From Leifsonia xyli (GTDB lineage Bacteria > Actinomycetota > Actinomycetes > Actinomycetales > Microbacteriaceae): DNA of 64,000 nt. The position numbers were made by a program, and so were the translations under genes. Location of the stretch: the NCBI GenBank assembly GCA_001647635.1, contig CP014761.1, forward strand, positions 2,542,001 through 2,606,000, written 5' to 3'. Within the stretch, counting starts at the first letter, position 1, and each line of letters starts with the position of its first letter. Positions 25,692 through 33,055 of the stretch are shown one piece after another. The notes under the pieces were generated by a model. The model had not been told where the DNA came from. It saw only the letters and a list, made by a program, of their open reading frames with translations, and did not search any database.

Positions 25692-25973
25692 TCAGGCGAG
25701 CGCGCCGATCGCGAAGCTGACGCCGCCCTGCTCGTCGACCTGGGCGTCCAGCACCTTGTCGTCGAGCACCTGAGCCGCCTGCGTCTCCAGGAAGATGCGG
25801 GCGCCGCCCGACTCCACCACCTGGTCGGATGCCTCCGGCTCCGGGGTGACCGCCGCCGCGAAGGCGGTGCTGTCGGGGTTGCTGCTGCTGATGCGCAGGC
25901 CCGCGGTCTCGTCTGGGGACTGGTCGGTCAGCGTCTTGACGATCGTGCTGGCGTTCTCCGTGAGGGTGAGCAT
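25692..25973 (-). CDS. HesB/IscA-like protein without cysteines
   Basis: A 93-aa protein with the layout of A-type iron-sulfur carriers: LTLTENASTIVKTLTDQ, GLRISSS, ESGGARIFLE and a C-terminal DDKVLDAQV. However it has no cysteine at all, whereas IscA proteins use three. It therefore cannot hold a cluster in the usual way and may have another role; such cysteine-free forms occur in actinobacteria. AAGGAG precedes the ATG at 25973. Its upstream region borders the putative integrated element. Confidence 0.8.
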   Translation of the reverse strand: MLTLTENASTIVKTLTDQSPDETAGLRISSSNPDSTAFAAAVTPEPEASDQVVESGGARIFLETQAAQVLDDKVLDAQVDEQGGVSFAIGALA

Positions 25974-26319
25974 GCGCTCTCCTTCCGTCGTGTTTTCCAG
26001 GAGCCACCTACGCTCCCGCATCCCCCGAACGGGGGCAACCGTCGTGGAGGCCATTGCCAGGGAACGCACACCGTCCTCTACTCGAACGCCTTCAGCAGCT
26101 CGCGGTTGATTGACCGGAGAGTGTCCGTTTGCCGCGAGGCGAACCACGCGGGTCATCCGTCGCGGGATCCCCGTCGTTCCGGGGTAGGACGCCTGGTCTA
26201 GATGTCGGGGCGCCCGTCTGAGGCGATGGACGCGGATCGAAGTACGGAGCCCGGGCTTTGCCTTCCCTCTCGTCTTGCCGCCAGCCTTGCGGGGACCCGG
26301 ACAGAAAGGACTCGTCCGA
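25974..26319. other. Intergenic region containing left junction of the putative element
   Basis: 346 bp without a supported gene. 25974-26080 is the probable promoter region of the HesB-like gene. 26081-26109 is the left copy of the 29-bp direct repeat. 26110-26319 is the leader of the secreted-protein gene, with small hairpins (CCCCG/CCGGGG near 26170; GTTTGCC/GGCGAAC near 26126) but no clear promoter. Confidence 0.6.
26081..26109. repeat. 29-bp direct repeat, left copy (att-like)
   Basis: These 29 bases are identical to 29868-29896, inside the 3' end of the PfpI-family gene. On the minus strand the copy encodes NRELLKAFE and is followed at once by TAG, so it looks like the original gene end. 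Confidence 0.85.
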
Positions 26320-28743
26320 ATGGCTGGTTGGAAAGTCGGGAGCATGCTGGCGGCCGCGCTGGCTGTGGTCATCGCGTCGTCTGGACTCGTTGCTGCTCCG
26401 CAGAAGGCGGAAGCGGCGATCACGGGCACTGCCGGGTTGTACGTCCCGTCGCAGGGACGCATCGTGGACACCCGGAATGGGACTGGTGGCTACAGCACCC
26501 CCTTCACCGCGAATGCCACCCGGCTGGTGCAAGTCACGGGGACCCAGTCGGTCCCCGCCTCGACCGTAACCGCGGTTCAGGTGGTGGTTACGGCGGTGGA
26601 CCCGACCGTGCAGGGCGTCCTGTCCGGCGGGGCAAGCGGCGGCAGCACCCGTGCCCTGATGGTCTATGACGGCGGCCGCGGAGGCATAACGTCGAACAGC
26701 GCCATCCTTCCCGTCGGGGCCGATGGGAAGATCCAGCTCACCACGCAGTCCACCACCCACGTCGTGGTCGATGTGCAGGGTTACTACACCTCGGGGAACA
26801 GCGTGACCGCGCCTGGCGGGTACCACCCGGTCGACGGCTCTCGCATCGTGGACACCCGTACTGGAACGGGGGCCCCTGTCAGTCAGGTCGCCACAGGACA
26901 GACGCTCACCGTACAGGCAACCGGTGTGGGCGGCGTCCCCGCCGGGGCGTCCGCGGTCTACGTCAATGTGATGGTTCGGAACTACGGCGCCGGAGCCTTC
27001 CTCACCCCTAACGCGGCGGACCAGGCGCGGCCAAACGTCGCCCTCAACTTCCCGGCGACGAGCACCCAGGCGATTCCGCTCGGTGCCCAGATCGCGCTCA
27101 GCAGCAGCGGGGCTTTCAAGCTCTTCCTCGGCGGAGCCTCAACCAGCGTCGACCTTTTCATCGACATCGAAGGTTATTTCACTCCAGGCGACAGCGACGG
27201 AGCGTTCACACCCGCGACCGGCCGCATTCTCGACACCCGCGTCGCGCCGGCGACCTCCGTCGGCCCTGACAAGACCATCAGCATCCCCGTAGCCGGCAAA
27301 GCCGGGCTCCCATCGGTGGCCGACGGTCTCGAGGCGGCCGTCCTCAATGTGACGGCGCTGGACGGACAGGCCGGCGGGGGTTTCGCCCGGCTCTGGCCCA
27401 GTGACAAAGCCGAGCCCAACCCGTTCCACAACATCAACTACTCCAACAGCACCCAGACGAATCTCGTCACCGTCCCGATCGGTGCCGACGGTGCGATCAA
27501 GCTCCACAACGTCTCCGGCGACACCGTCCACTTCATCCTCGACATTGAGGGCTTCTACAGCCCGCTGGCGCCGAATATCTCCTGTCCTTCGCCCTTCAGG
27601 GACGGAAGTTGGACGACCGCCCTCCCCGCCGCTCCGATCGCTTGCCGCGTCGCCTCGGCGGGGACGGCTGGCAAGAATCTCATGGTCGCCCTCGACGGAG
27701 TAGAGGGCGCCCCATTGGCGATGGGACTGGAATCAACATCCGTGAACGTGGATGTCTCACCCTCTGCTGGCATCCATCTGATTGAAGCCCGGGTGATAAG
27801 CGCGAATGGCGACGTCGAGTCGAAGTCTCAATATGAGCTCTCTTTTGGTGATTGGGCGAAGTCTCCCATCGCCGGGTATCCGCAGGCCGACCTCGTAACG
27901 CAAACCTTGTCGCCGGCGCTGATGGTCAACTCCGACGGGGACAAGTTCTCTCCTGACGTGCTTATTCGATACACGGTCTCGCTCAATCCAGATGGCACGA
28001 GCCAGCCGGTTGTTACGAGCGAATGGGTGCCTGGAGAGTTTCGCGTCCCCGACGGTGTTCTTGCCGAAGGTGTTCGGTACTTCTGGTCCGCGACGGTTAA
28101 GGGCCTGTCGGGTGGTCGAAGCGCAATCGACACAGTCCACTCGGGCGTCTGGTCATTCGTTGCGAGCTCCAATGGCCCCGTGGATCCGAGTTCGTCCACC
28201 GTCGACGCTGTCACCGCCAGCCCGACAGTGGAAGACCTCCAAGCGCGGGCCGATCGGGGGGAAACCCCGCTGACTCTCAGCGAGACCGCTCCTGGTACAA
28301 GCGCACCGTCACCTGGCGTCACGCCTCTGAGCGGCGGCGGAATCAACATCACCTGCACTGGCAAACTCCAATATCCGCATCTGTCAGCGAGTTTGAAGAA
28401 GTTTGGGATCCGATCGGTGGACAACAAGATCGACATCTCCTGCACCGGTTACGGCGCGGCGTCAGTCCAAGTCAGAGTACGAGGAATCATCTCCTTTGCC
28501 CCTGCCGTCAGCGCCACAGACACGAAAAACAAGGTCTATCAGCTGCGAGCTTCAACCAGCGAGACGAAGACCCTGACGGTGAACGGGAAAAAGGTCGAAT
28601 TTACCTGTCCGAGCACCGGTCGTGCGGGTGCGGGCCTCGGCAAGGGGTTCTGGGCCACTACCTTCACATACCAACCCAGCGCTGGACGGTATGTTGGCAC
28701 CGTGGGCACACAGACCTCCACACATTTCCTGGACCTTCGATGA
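26320..28743 (+). CDS. Large secreted protein with three RIVDTR modules
   Basis: An 807-aa protein with a Sec signal peptide (basic start, hydrophobic stretch to about residue 25, cleavage near AEA-AI at 31). Three modules of about 128 residues follow. Each opens with an R-I-[VL]-D-T-R motif (residues about 46, 174 and 301, preceded by GLYVPSQG, GYHPVDGS or AFTPATG) and closes with an aromatic [IV]-[QE]-G-[YF]-[YF] motif. From about 420 the sequence changes to Ser/Thr-rich Ig-like stretches with scattered Cys pairs, ending in FLDLR. There is no anchor motif, so it is probably released or held by its modules. I know this repeat only from actinobacterial surface proteins of unknown role. ATG at 26320 has AAAGGA 9 nt upstream. 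Confidence 0.85.
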   Translation: MAGWKVGSMLAAALAVVIASSGLVAAPQKAEAAITGTAGLYVPSQGRIVDTRNGTGGYSTPFTANATRLVQVTGTQSVPASTVTAVQVVVTAVDPTVQGVLSGGASGGSTRALMVYDGGRGGITSNSAILPVGADGKIQLTTQSTTHVVVDVQGYYTSGNSVTAPGGYHPVDGSRIVDTRTGTGAPVSQVATGQTLTVQATGVGGVPAGASAVYVNVMVRNYGAGAFLTPNAADQARPNVALNFPATSTQAIPLGAQIALSSSGAFKLFLGGASTSVDLFIDIEGYFTPGDSDGAFTPATGRILDTRVAPATSVGPDKTISIPVAGKAGLPSVADGLEAAVLNVTALDGQAGGGFARLWPSDKAEPNPFHNINYSNSTQTNLVTVPIGADGAIKLHNVSGDTVHFILDIEGFYSPLAPNISCPSPFRDGSWTTALPAAPIACRVASAGTAGKNLMVALDGVEGAPLAMGLESTSVNVDVSPSAGIHLIEARVISANGDVESKSQYELSFGDWAKSPIAGYPQADLVTQTLSPALMVNSDGDKFSPDVLIRYTVSLNPDGTSQPVVTSEWVPGEFRVPDGVLAEGVRYFWSATVKGLSGGRSAIDTVHSGVWSFVASSNGPVDPSSSTVDAVTASPTVEDLQARADRGETPLTLSETAPGTSAPSPGVTPLSGGGINITCTGKLQYPHLSASLKKFGIRSVDNKIDISCTGYGAASVQVRVRGIISFAPAVSATDTKNKVYQLRASTSETKTLTVNGKKVEFTCPSTGRAGAGLGKGFWATTFTYQPSAGRYVGTVGTQTSTHFLDLR

Positions 28744-28789
28744 GGATCGCAAGCGGAAGCGGTCGACCGGAGTCGAGAGGTGGTTCGGC

Positions 28790-29641
28790 GTGGATTGGTT
28801 CGTAGACCCCTCTCGTGGCGAGTGGCTGCGGAGAAGGATAGCCGAGTTGGACACGAGCGGGCCTTCGGGCTTTCCCGCCTATATTCGAATCCTTCATCCG
28901 GTGGACGCGTGGCGGCCGTTGGTTGTCTCCGAATCCGTCGTCACAGAGCTCGAGACGGAGACCTGGTCATGGGCTCACCTCGCCGCACTCAACGGGGCAT
29001 CCTTGAGTGCGAGCAGTGAGTGGTGGGACATCTCCGGTCAGACGGATTCCGTCGACGGGTGGACGTTCGCGAAGCCTCATGACGGATGGGTTGACCCCCA
29101 CACGCTCGCCTCACTGGTACCCGCCCTGCGGGCCCACACGACAACACCGGCTGATGTGACAGTGGCCCTGTGGGAAGGCTGGGGTTTTGGAGCGTCGGGC
29201 TCGCCCGCGGTTCTGCGGAACGACAGTGTCGAGCTTGATGCAGCAGTCGTCGAGGGCGATCCGTTCGTCGACGCCAAGCTGGCGCTCATGGCCGCCTCCG
29301 ATCGCAGTATGCCCGAGCGCAAAGAACCCGCTGAATCCATCGGGTTCCCGCTTCCCAGGTTGGAATTGCCCGACCGCAGATACGTACTGGGCGCCTCCAG
29401 TCTGACGGAACTGGAAGACCCCTCCTGGCCATTCCGTGCCGGCCTCGGCTGGCGACCCGGCGACCTCGATGGCCCCACGCCACAACTGATCTGGCCGGCG
29501 GATCATGCGTGGTGCGTCTCGACCGAAATCGACGCCCCGTACACCGTCGTTGCCGCCTCCGAGCCGCTCGCCGCAGTGCTACTGGATCGTCCCGATCTCG
29601 AAACGCAGCGAGTACCACCCCCCTCGGGCGCGCCGATGTGA
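28790..29641 (+). CDS. 283-aa protein of unknown function
   Basis: A soluble protein without a signal peptide. It opens with FPAYIRILHPVDAW near residue 30 and has WSWAHLAALNG, a Trp-rich VTVALWEGWGFG segment near 130, and WPADHAWCVSTEIDAPYTVV near 245. These elements resemble an unnamed actinobacterial family (recollection, not a search). The GTG at 28790 has GAGAGG 9 nt upstream; the open frame extends further upstream but over the end of the secreted-protein gene. It lies 46 bp after that gene and overlaps the next by four bases, so the three form one operon. An immunity-type partner for the secreted protein is a guess. Confidence 0.7.
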   Translation: MDWFVDPSRGEWLRRRIAELDTSGPSGFPAYIRILHPVDAWRPLVVSESVVTELETETWSWAHLAALNGASLSASSEWWDISGQTDSVDGWTFAKPHDGWVDPHTLASLVPALRAHTTTPADVTVALWEGWGFGASGSPAVLRNDSVELDAAVVEGDPFVDAKLALMAASDRSMPERKEPAESIGFPLPRLELPDRRYVLGASSLTELEDPSWPFRAGLGWRPGDLDGPTPQLIWPADHAWCVSTEIDAPYTVVAASEPLAAVLLDRPDLETQRVPPPSGAPM

Positions 29642-29862
29642 CTGTGGCCAAGCTGGACTGGGCTGGGCTCGCCGCTATCATCGCGATCGGTACTATCGGA
29701 TACGTTCTCGGCCTGCCCTGGTGGCTAGTCGCGCTAGCCGGTGCCGGCTACGCGATAATCCAGATCGCCGTCGAGTTCGCCTGGCGCTCAAAGCGCCGCT
29801 CGACCACTCGACCGACCAAGGCTCAGGACGAGGAAAAGGGCAAGCGCTCAAGCTGTGGTTAG
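29638..29862 (+). CDS. Small membrane protein, 74 aa, two segments
   Basis: It starts at GTG 29638, which overlaps the previous stop (ATGTGA), and encodes two adjacent membrane segments (residues about 8-25 and 27-47: LAAIIAIGTIGYVLGL, LVALAGAGYAIIQIAVEF). A Lys/Arg-rich cytoplasmic tail ending SSCG follows. The stop overlaps the convergent PfpI-family stop by three bases and lies 5 bp before the 29-bp repeat, so this gene abuts the right end of the putative element. Function unknown. Confidence 0.65.
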   Translation: MTVAKLDWAGLAAIIAIGTIGYVLGLPWWLVALAGAGYAIIQIAVEFAWRSKRRSTTRPTKAQDEEKGKRSSCG

Positions 29863-30407
29863 GCGAGCTCGAACGCCTTCAGCAGCTCGCGGTTGAACGC
29901 CTCCAGGTCGTCGGGCTTCCGCGACGACACCAGCGTGAACGGCCCCTCGTCGACGTGCACCTGCTCGTCGACCCAGGTCGCGCCCGCGTTGCGGTAGTCG
30001 GTCTGGAGGCTCGGCCAGGACGTCAGCGTGCGTCCGGACACCACGGCCGCCTCGATGAGCACCCAGCCGCCGTGGCAGATCACCGCGATCGGCTTGCCCG
30101 CGTCGGCGAACGCCTTCACCAGGGACACGGCCTCCGGGAAGGTGCGCACCTGGTCGCCGTTGGCGACGCCGCCGGGGAGCACGAGCGCGTCGTACTGGTC
30201 CGCGCTCGCTGCATCCAGCGTCACGTCCACCGGGAACGTGTCGGCGGGGGTCAGGTGGTTGAACGCCTGGACCGTGCCCTCCTCCTTCGAGATCAGCTTC
30301 GGCGTGCCGCCGGCATCGCTCACCGCCGACCACGGCTCGACCAGCTCCGCCTGCTCGATGCCCTCCGGGCCCACCAGGAACGCGATCGTCTTTCCATTCA
30401 ATGCCAT
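29859..30407 (-). CDS. DJ-1/PfpI family protein
   Basis: A 182-aa class I glutamine amidotransferase-like protein of the DJ-1/PfpI group. The nucleophile elbow is AVICHGGWVLIEA (Cys near residue 110), with the acidic residue region VGPEGIEQAELVEPW near 12-26 and the helix NRELLKAFELA at the end. Members act as deglycases, chaperones or general stress proteins; the exact activity is unclear. The start at 30407 has AAGGAG upstream. Its 3' end contains the right copy of the 29-bp repeat, suggesting that the last codons were replaced by an integration event. Confidence 0.92.
   Translation of the reverse strand: MALNGKTIAFLVGPEGIEQAELVEPWSAVSDAGGTPKLISKEEGTVQAFNHLTPADTFPVDVTLDAASADQYDALVLPGGVANGDQVRTFPEAVSLVKAFADAGKPIAVICHGGWVLIEAAVVSGRTLTSWPSLQTDYRNAGATWVDEQVHVDEGPFTLVSSRKPDDLEAFNRELLKAFELA
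29868..29896. repeat. 29-bp direct repeat, right copy (within PfpI gene end)
   Basis: Identical to 26081-26109. It encodes the last residues FNRELLKAFE of the PfpI-family protein; the next two codons and the stop (LA, TAA) come from the element side. Confidence 0.85.
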
Positions 30408-30463
30408 GGGTGTTCTCCTTCCGTGCCCCTACCTGTACGCGCGCGGAGCGGCAGAATGAACCC

Positions 30464-31288
30464 ATGGCGAGCATCCCGGAGCTGACTCTCAACGACGGCA
30501 CGACCATCCCGCAGCTGGGATTCGGCGTGTACAAGATCCCGGAGGCCGAGACCGCGGACGCGGTGCTGACGGCTCTGGACGCGGGGTACCGTCACATCGA
30601 CACCGCCGCCTTCTACGAGAACGAGCGCGGCGTCGGGGAGGGCGTGCGGCTGAGCGGGCTGGACCGGTCCGAGGTCTTCGTCACCAGCAAGGTGTGGTGG
30701 ACGGAGAACGGGTACGACTCGACCCTGCGGTCGTTCGACGCGACCCTCGAGCGTCTCGGCTTCGACACGATCGACCTGTTCCTCATCCACTGGCCGGCGC
30801 CGAAGAGCGATCGCTACGTCGAGACGTGGCGCGCGCTGGAGCGGGTGCGGGATGAGGGGCGGGCGCGGTCCATCGGGGTCGCGAACTTCCACATCCACCA
30901 CCTGGAGCGGCTGGCGCGCGAGACGGAGACGGTGCCCGCGGTGAACCAGGTGGAGCTGCACCCGTGGCTGCCGCAGGCCGATGTGCGCGCGTACGACACG
31001 GCGCACGGCATCGTGACCGAGGCGTGGTCGCCGCTGGCGCGCGGGCGGATCCTGGGCGATCCGACGCTCGACCGGCTGGCGGCGAAGCACGGGGTCAGTC
31101 CGGCGCAGATCGTGATCCGCTGGCAGCTGCAGCTCGGCAACGTCGTCATCCCGAAGTCGACCTCGCCGGAGCGGATCCGCTCGAACCTGGACGTCTTCGG
31201 GTTCGAGCTGGACGCGGACGACCTCGCCGCGATCGCCGGCCTGGAGTCGGGCGAGCGGACGGGCAAGGACCCGGACGACCTGGGGTGA
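30464..31288 (+). CDS. Aldo/keto reductase
   Basis: A 274-aa NADPH-dependent TIM-barrel reductase of the 2,5-diketo-D-gluconate reductase type. The signature AGYRHIDTAAFYENE carries the catalytic Asp and Tyr (about residues 45 and 50), Lys is in VTSKVWW, and His in DLFLIHWPAP. The cofactor-binding segment VIPKSTSPERIRSN lies near 228-241. It reduces aldehydes or ketones; the physiological substrate is unknown. ATG at 30464. It is divergent from the PfpI-family gene with only 56 bp between them, so the two may share stress-responsive promoters. Confidence 0.93.
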   Translation: MASIPELTLNDGTTIPQLGFGVYKIPEAETADAVLTALDAGYRHIDTAAFYENERGVGEGVRLSGLDRSEVFVTSKVWWTENGYDSTLRSFDATLERLGFDTIDLFLIHWPAPKSDRYVETWRALERVRDEGRARSIGVANFHIHHLERLARETETVPAVNQVELHPWLPQADVRAYDTAHGIVTEAWSPLARGRILGDPTLDRLAAKHGVSPAQIVIRWQLQLGNVVIPKSTSPERIRSNLDVFGFELDADDLAAIAGLESGERTGKDPDDLG

Positions 31289-31393
31289 GGGGCGGCCCCG
31301 GCGCGACCCCTGCTTGGGGGTATAGGACGCGGTCCCCTCCACCGATAGCCTGACGCGGCCGCGCGTCGACGCGGCGAGACTGGGGGCCGTTCC

Positions 31394-33055
31394 GTGAAGT
31401 TCCGCACCGCCGCTGCGGCGTCCGTCGTCGTCGCCCTCGCCGCGGCGATCCTGCCCGTCACACCGGCGTCGGCCAACCTGTCGTCGATCGCGCCGATCGG
31501 GTCCATGGAGAGCATCTCCGTTCGCTACACCGGCACGGACCCGCGCCCGACCCTCCACATCAAGGGGTGGGCGGCGGACGCCAACGACGGATATGCGAAC
31601 GGCTCGAACGGGGCGGGCGTCGAGTTCACGGTGGCCGTCGGAAGCGGCCCGCGATCCTCCATCGGCTACGCGGAATTCGGCGGCTTCGTCGGATACCGTC
31701 CGGATATCGCCTGGGCGCATCCCGGCATAGGACCGAACCAGGGCTTCGACTACCTCTCGGGAGCGCTCCCGGTGACCGGCGCCGTCAGTGTCTGCGCCCG
31801 GCTGTACAACATCGACGCCGCGCCGGTGTACACGGCCATCCTCGGCTGCGTCACCGTGAACGTGCCGGCGGCGAGGCCGGCCTGGACCGCGTCGATCACC
31901 GGCTCATCTGAGGCGGGCTCCGTCCTCACGGCCTCCCTCGCTCAGCCGAGCGGCGGCACCGAGACGTACGCGTGGAACTCCTTGGCCAACGTCATCAACA
32001 CCCCCGCGACGGTCATCGCCGGGGCCACCGCTCCCACTTACACCACCGACCTCAGCCAGGCCGGTCGGGGTATCTTCGCGATCGTGACCACCCGCGTGCC
32101 GGGATACACGATCGAGCAGGCTACCGACCCGGTCCAAGTGAGCTTCACCCTCCCCGGCGGGTGGACGCGCGTCGCCGCGGCCGACCGGTTCGCGACCTCG
32201 GTGGCCGCCTCCCAGGCGGCGTTCCCGGACTCCGCAGCGGGCGTCCCGGTCGCGTACATCGCGTCGGGCGTCGCCTTCCCGGATGCGCTCTCCGCCGGTG
32301 CGGCCGCCGCGAAGCAGCACGGCACGCTCCTCCTCACCCAGCCGGGCGCGCTGGACCCGAACGTCGCCGCCGAGCTTGTGCGGCTGCATCCCACGCGGAT
32401 CATCGTCGTCGGCGGCGTCCAGGCGCTGTCCGACGCGGTGGTCGCCGCGCTCCAGGGCCTTCCGTTCGCTCCGCAGGTGAAGCGCATCGGCGGGTCCGAC
32501 CGCTTCGAGGTGTCGCGCGCGATCGTCGACGACGCGTTCGGAGGCAGCGTCCCCGACCTCTACCTCGTGACCGGGAACGCGTTCCCGGATGCGCTCGCCG
32601 CGGCGGCCGCCGGCGCCCAGACCGGCCGACCGGTGCTGCTCGTGAACGGCTGGCTGCCGAAGCCGGATGCGGCGACGGCGTCGGCGCTGAGCCGCTGGGG
32701 CACGACGCACGCGACCGTCGTGGGCGGGACCGACACCGTCAGCTCGGGCCTGGCCGCGAACCTCGGTGTCGCCGTCGACCGGGTGGCGGGCTCGGACCGC
32801 TTCGCGACTGCGGCGGCTCTCGCACGCACGCTGCCGCCCACTGGGATCGCCTACATGGCGAGCGGCATGAACTTCCCGGACGCCCTGAGCACCGCGGTAC
32901 TCGCCGCGAGCAAACCCGGGCCGCTGCTGCTGGCGACCGGATGGTGCGCCCCGGTCAGCGCGCTCTCCGCGATGCGGGACACCGCCGTCAACCGCCTCGT
33001 CGCGGTCGGCGGGGACGATGTGCTGAACCCGTCCTCCTGGTACTACGCGTGCTGA
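31394..33055 (+). CDS. Secreted protein with three cell-wall-binding repeats (CWB2)
   Basis: A 553-aa protein with a signal peptide (cleavage near ASA-NL, residue 28). The N-terminal 120 residues contain RPTLHIKGWAAD and GPNQGFDY, then an Ig-like stretch. Three CWB2-type repeats begin near residues 260, 364 and 464, each with DRF-[AE]-[TV]-[SA] and later FPDAL...A motifs. Such repeats bind anionic cell-wall polymers non-covalently. A GWCAP cysteine and a C-terminal cysteine (YYAC) may pair. GTG start at 31394; the next gene overlaps it by 7 bp and is a paralogue. Confidence 0.92.
   Translation: MKFRTAAAASVVVALAAAILPVTPASANLSSIAPIGSMESISVRYTGTDPRPTLHIKGWAADANDGYANGSNGAGVEFTVAVGSGPRSSIGYAEFGGFVGYRPDIAWAHPGIGPNQGFDYLSGALPVTGAVSVCARLYNIDAAPVYTAILGCVTVNVPAARPAWTASITGSSEAGSVLTASLAQPSGGTETYAWNSLANVINTPATVIAGATAPTYTTDLSQAGRGIFAIVTTRVPGYTIEQATDPVQVSFTLPGGWTRVAAADRFATSVAASQAAFPDSAAGVPVAYIASGVAFPDALSAGAAAAKQHGTLLLTQPGALDPNVAAELVRLHPTRIIVVGGVQALSDAVVAALQGLPFAPQVKRIGGSDRFEVSRAIVDDAFGGSVPDLYLVTGNAFPDALAAAAAGAQTGRPVLLVNGWLPKPDAATASALSRWGTTHATVVGGTDTVSSGLAANLGVAVDRVAGSDRFATAAALARTLPPTGIAYMASGMNFPDALSTAVLAASKPGPLLLATGWCAPVSALSAMRDTAVNRLVAVGGDDVLNPSSWYYAC

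Larger units (their letters stand above)
26110..29867. mobile_element. Putative integrated element between 29-bp repeats, no integrase
   Basis: The segment lies between two identical 29-bp copies of the 3' end of a chromosomal gene, the arrangement left by site-specific integration into a gene end. It carries three same-strand genes (secreted modular protein, unassigned 283-aa protein, 74-aa membrane protein). From about 27.7 kb on, codon use is visibly less G+C-biased than in the neighbouring genes. No integrase, transposase or inverted terminal repeat is visible. A deleted tandem duplication of the PfpI gene is the alternative. Confidence 0.55.

Noticed and set aside
28622..28789. Longer start for the 283-aa protein
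   Set aside because: The extra 56 codons overlap the end of the secreted-protein gene in another frame and have shadow-like composition; GTG at 28790 has a suitable ribosome binding site.
26110..29867. Integrase or transposase inside the putative element
   Set aside because: Both strands were read. All minus-strand frames are antisense shadows without recombinase motifs, and there are no terminal inverted repeats.
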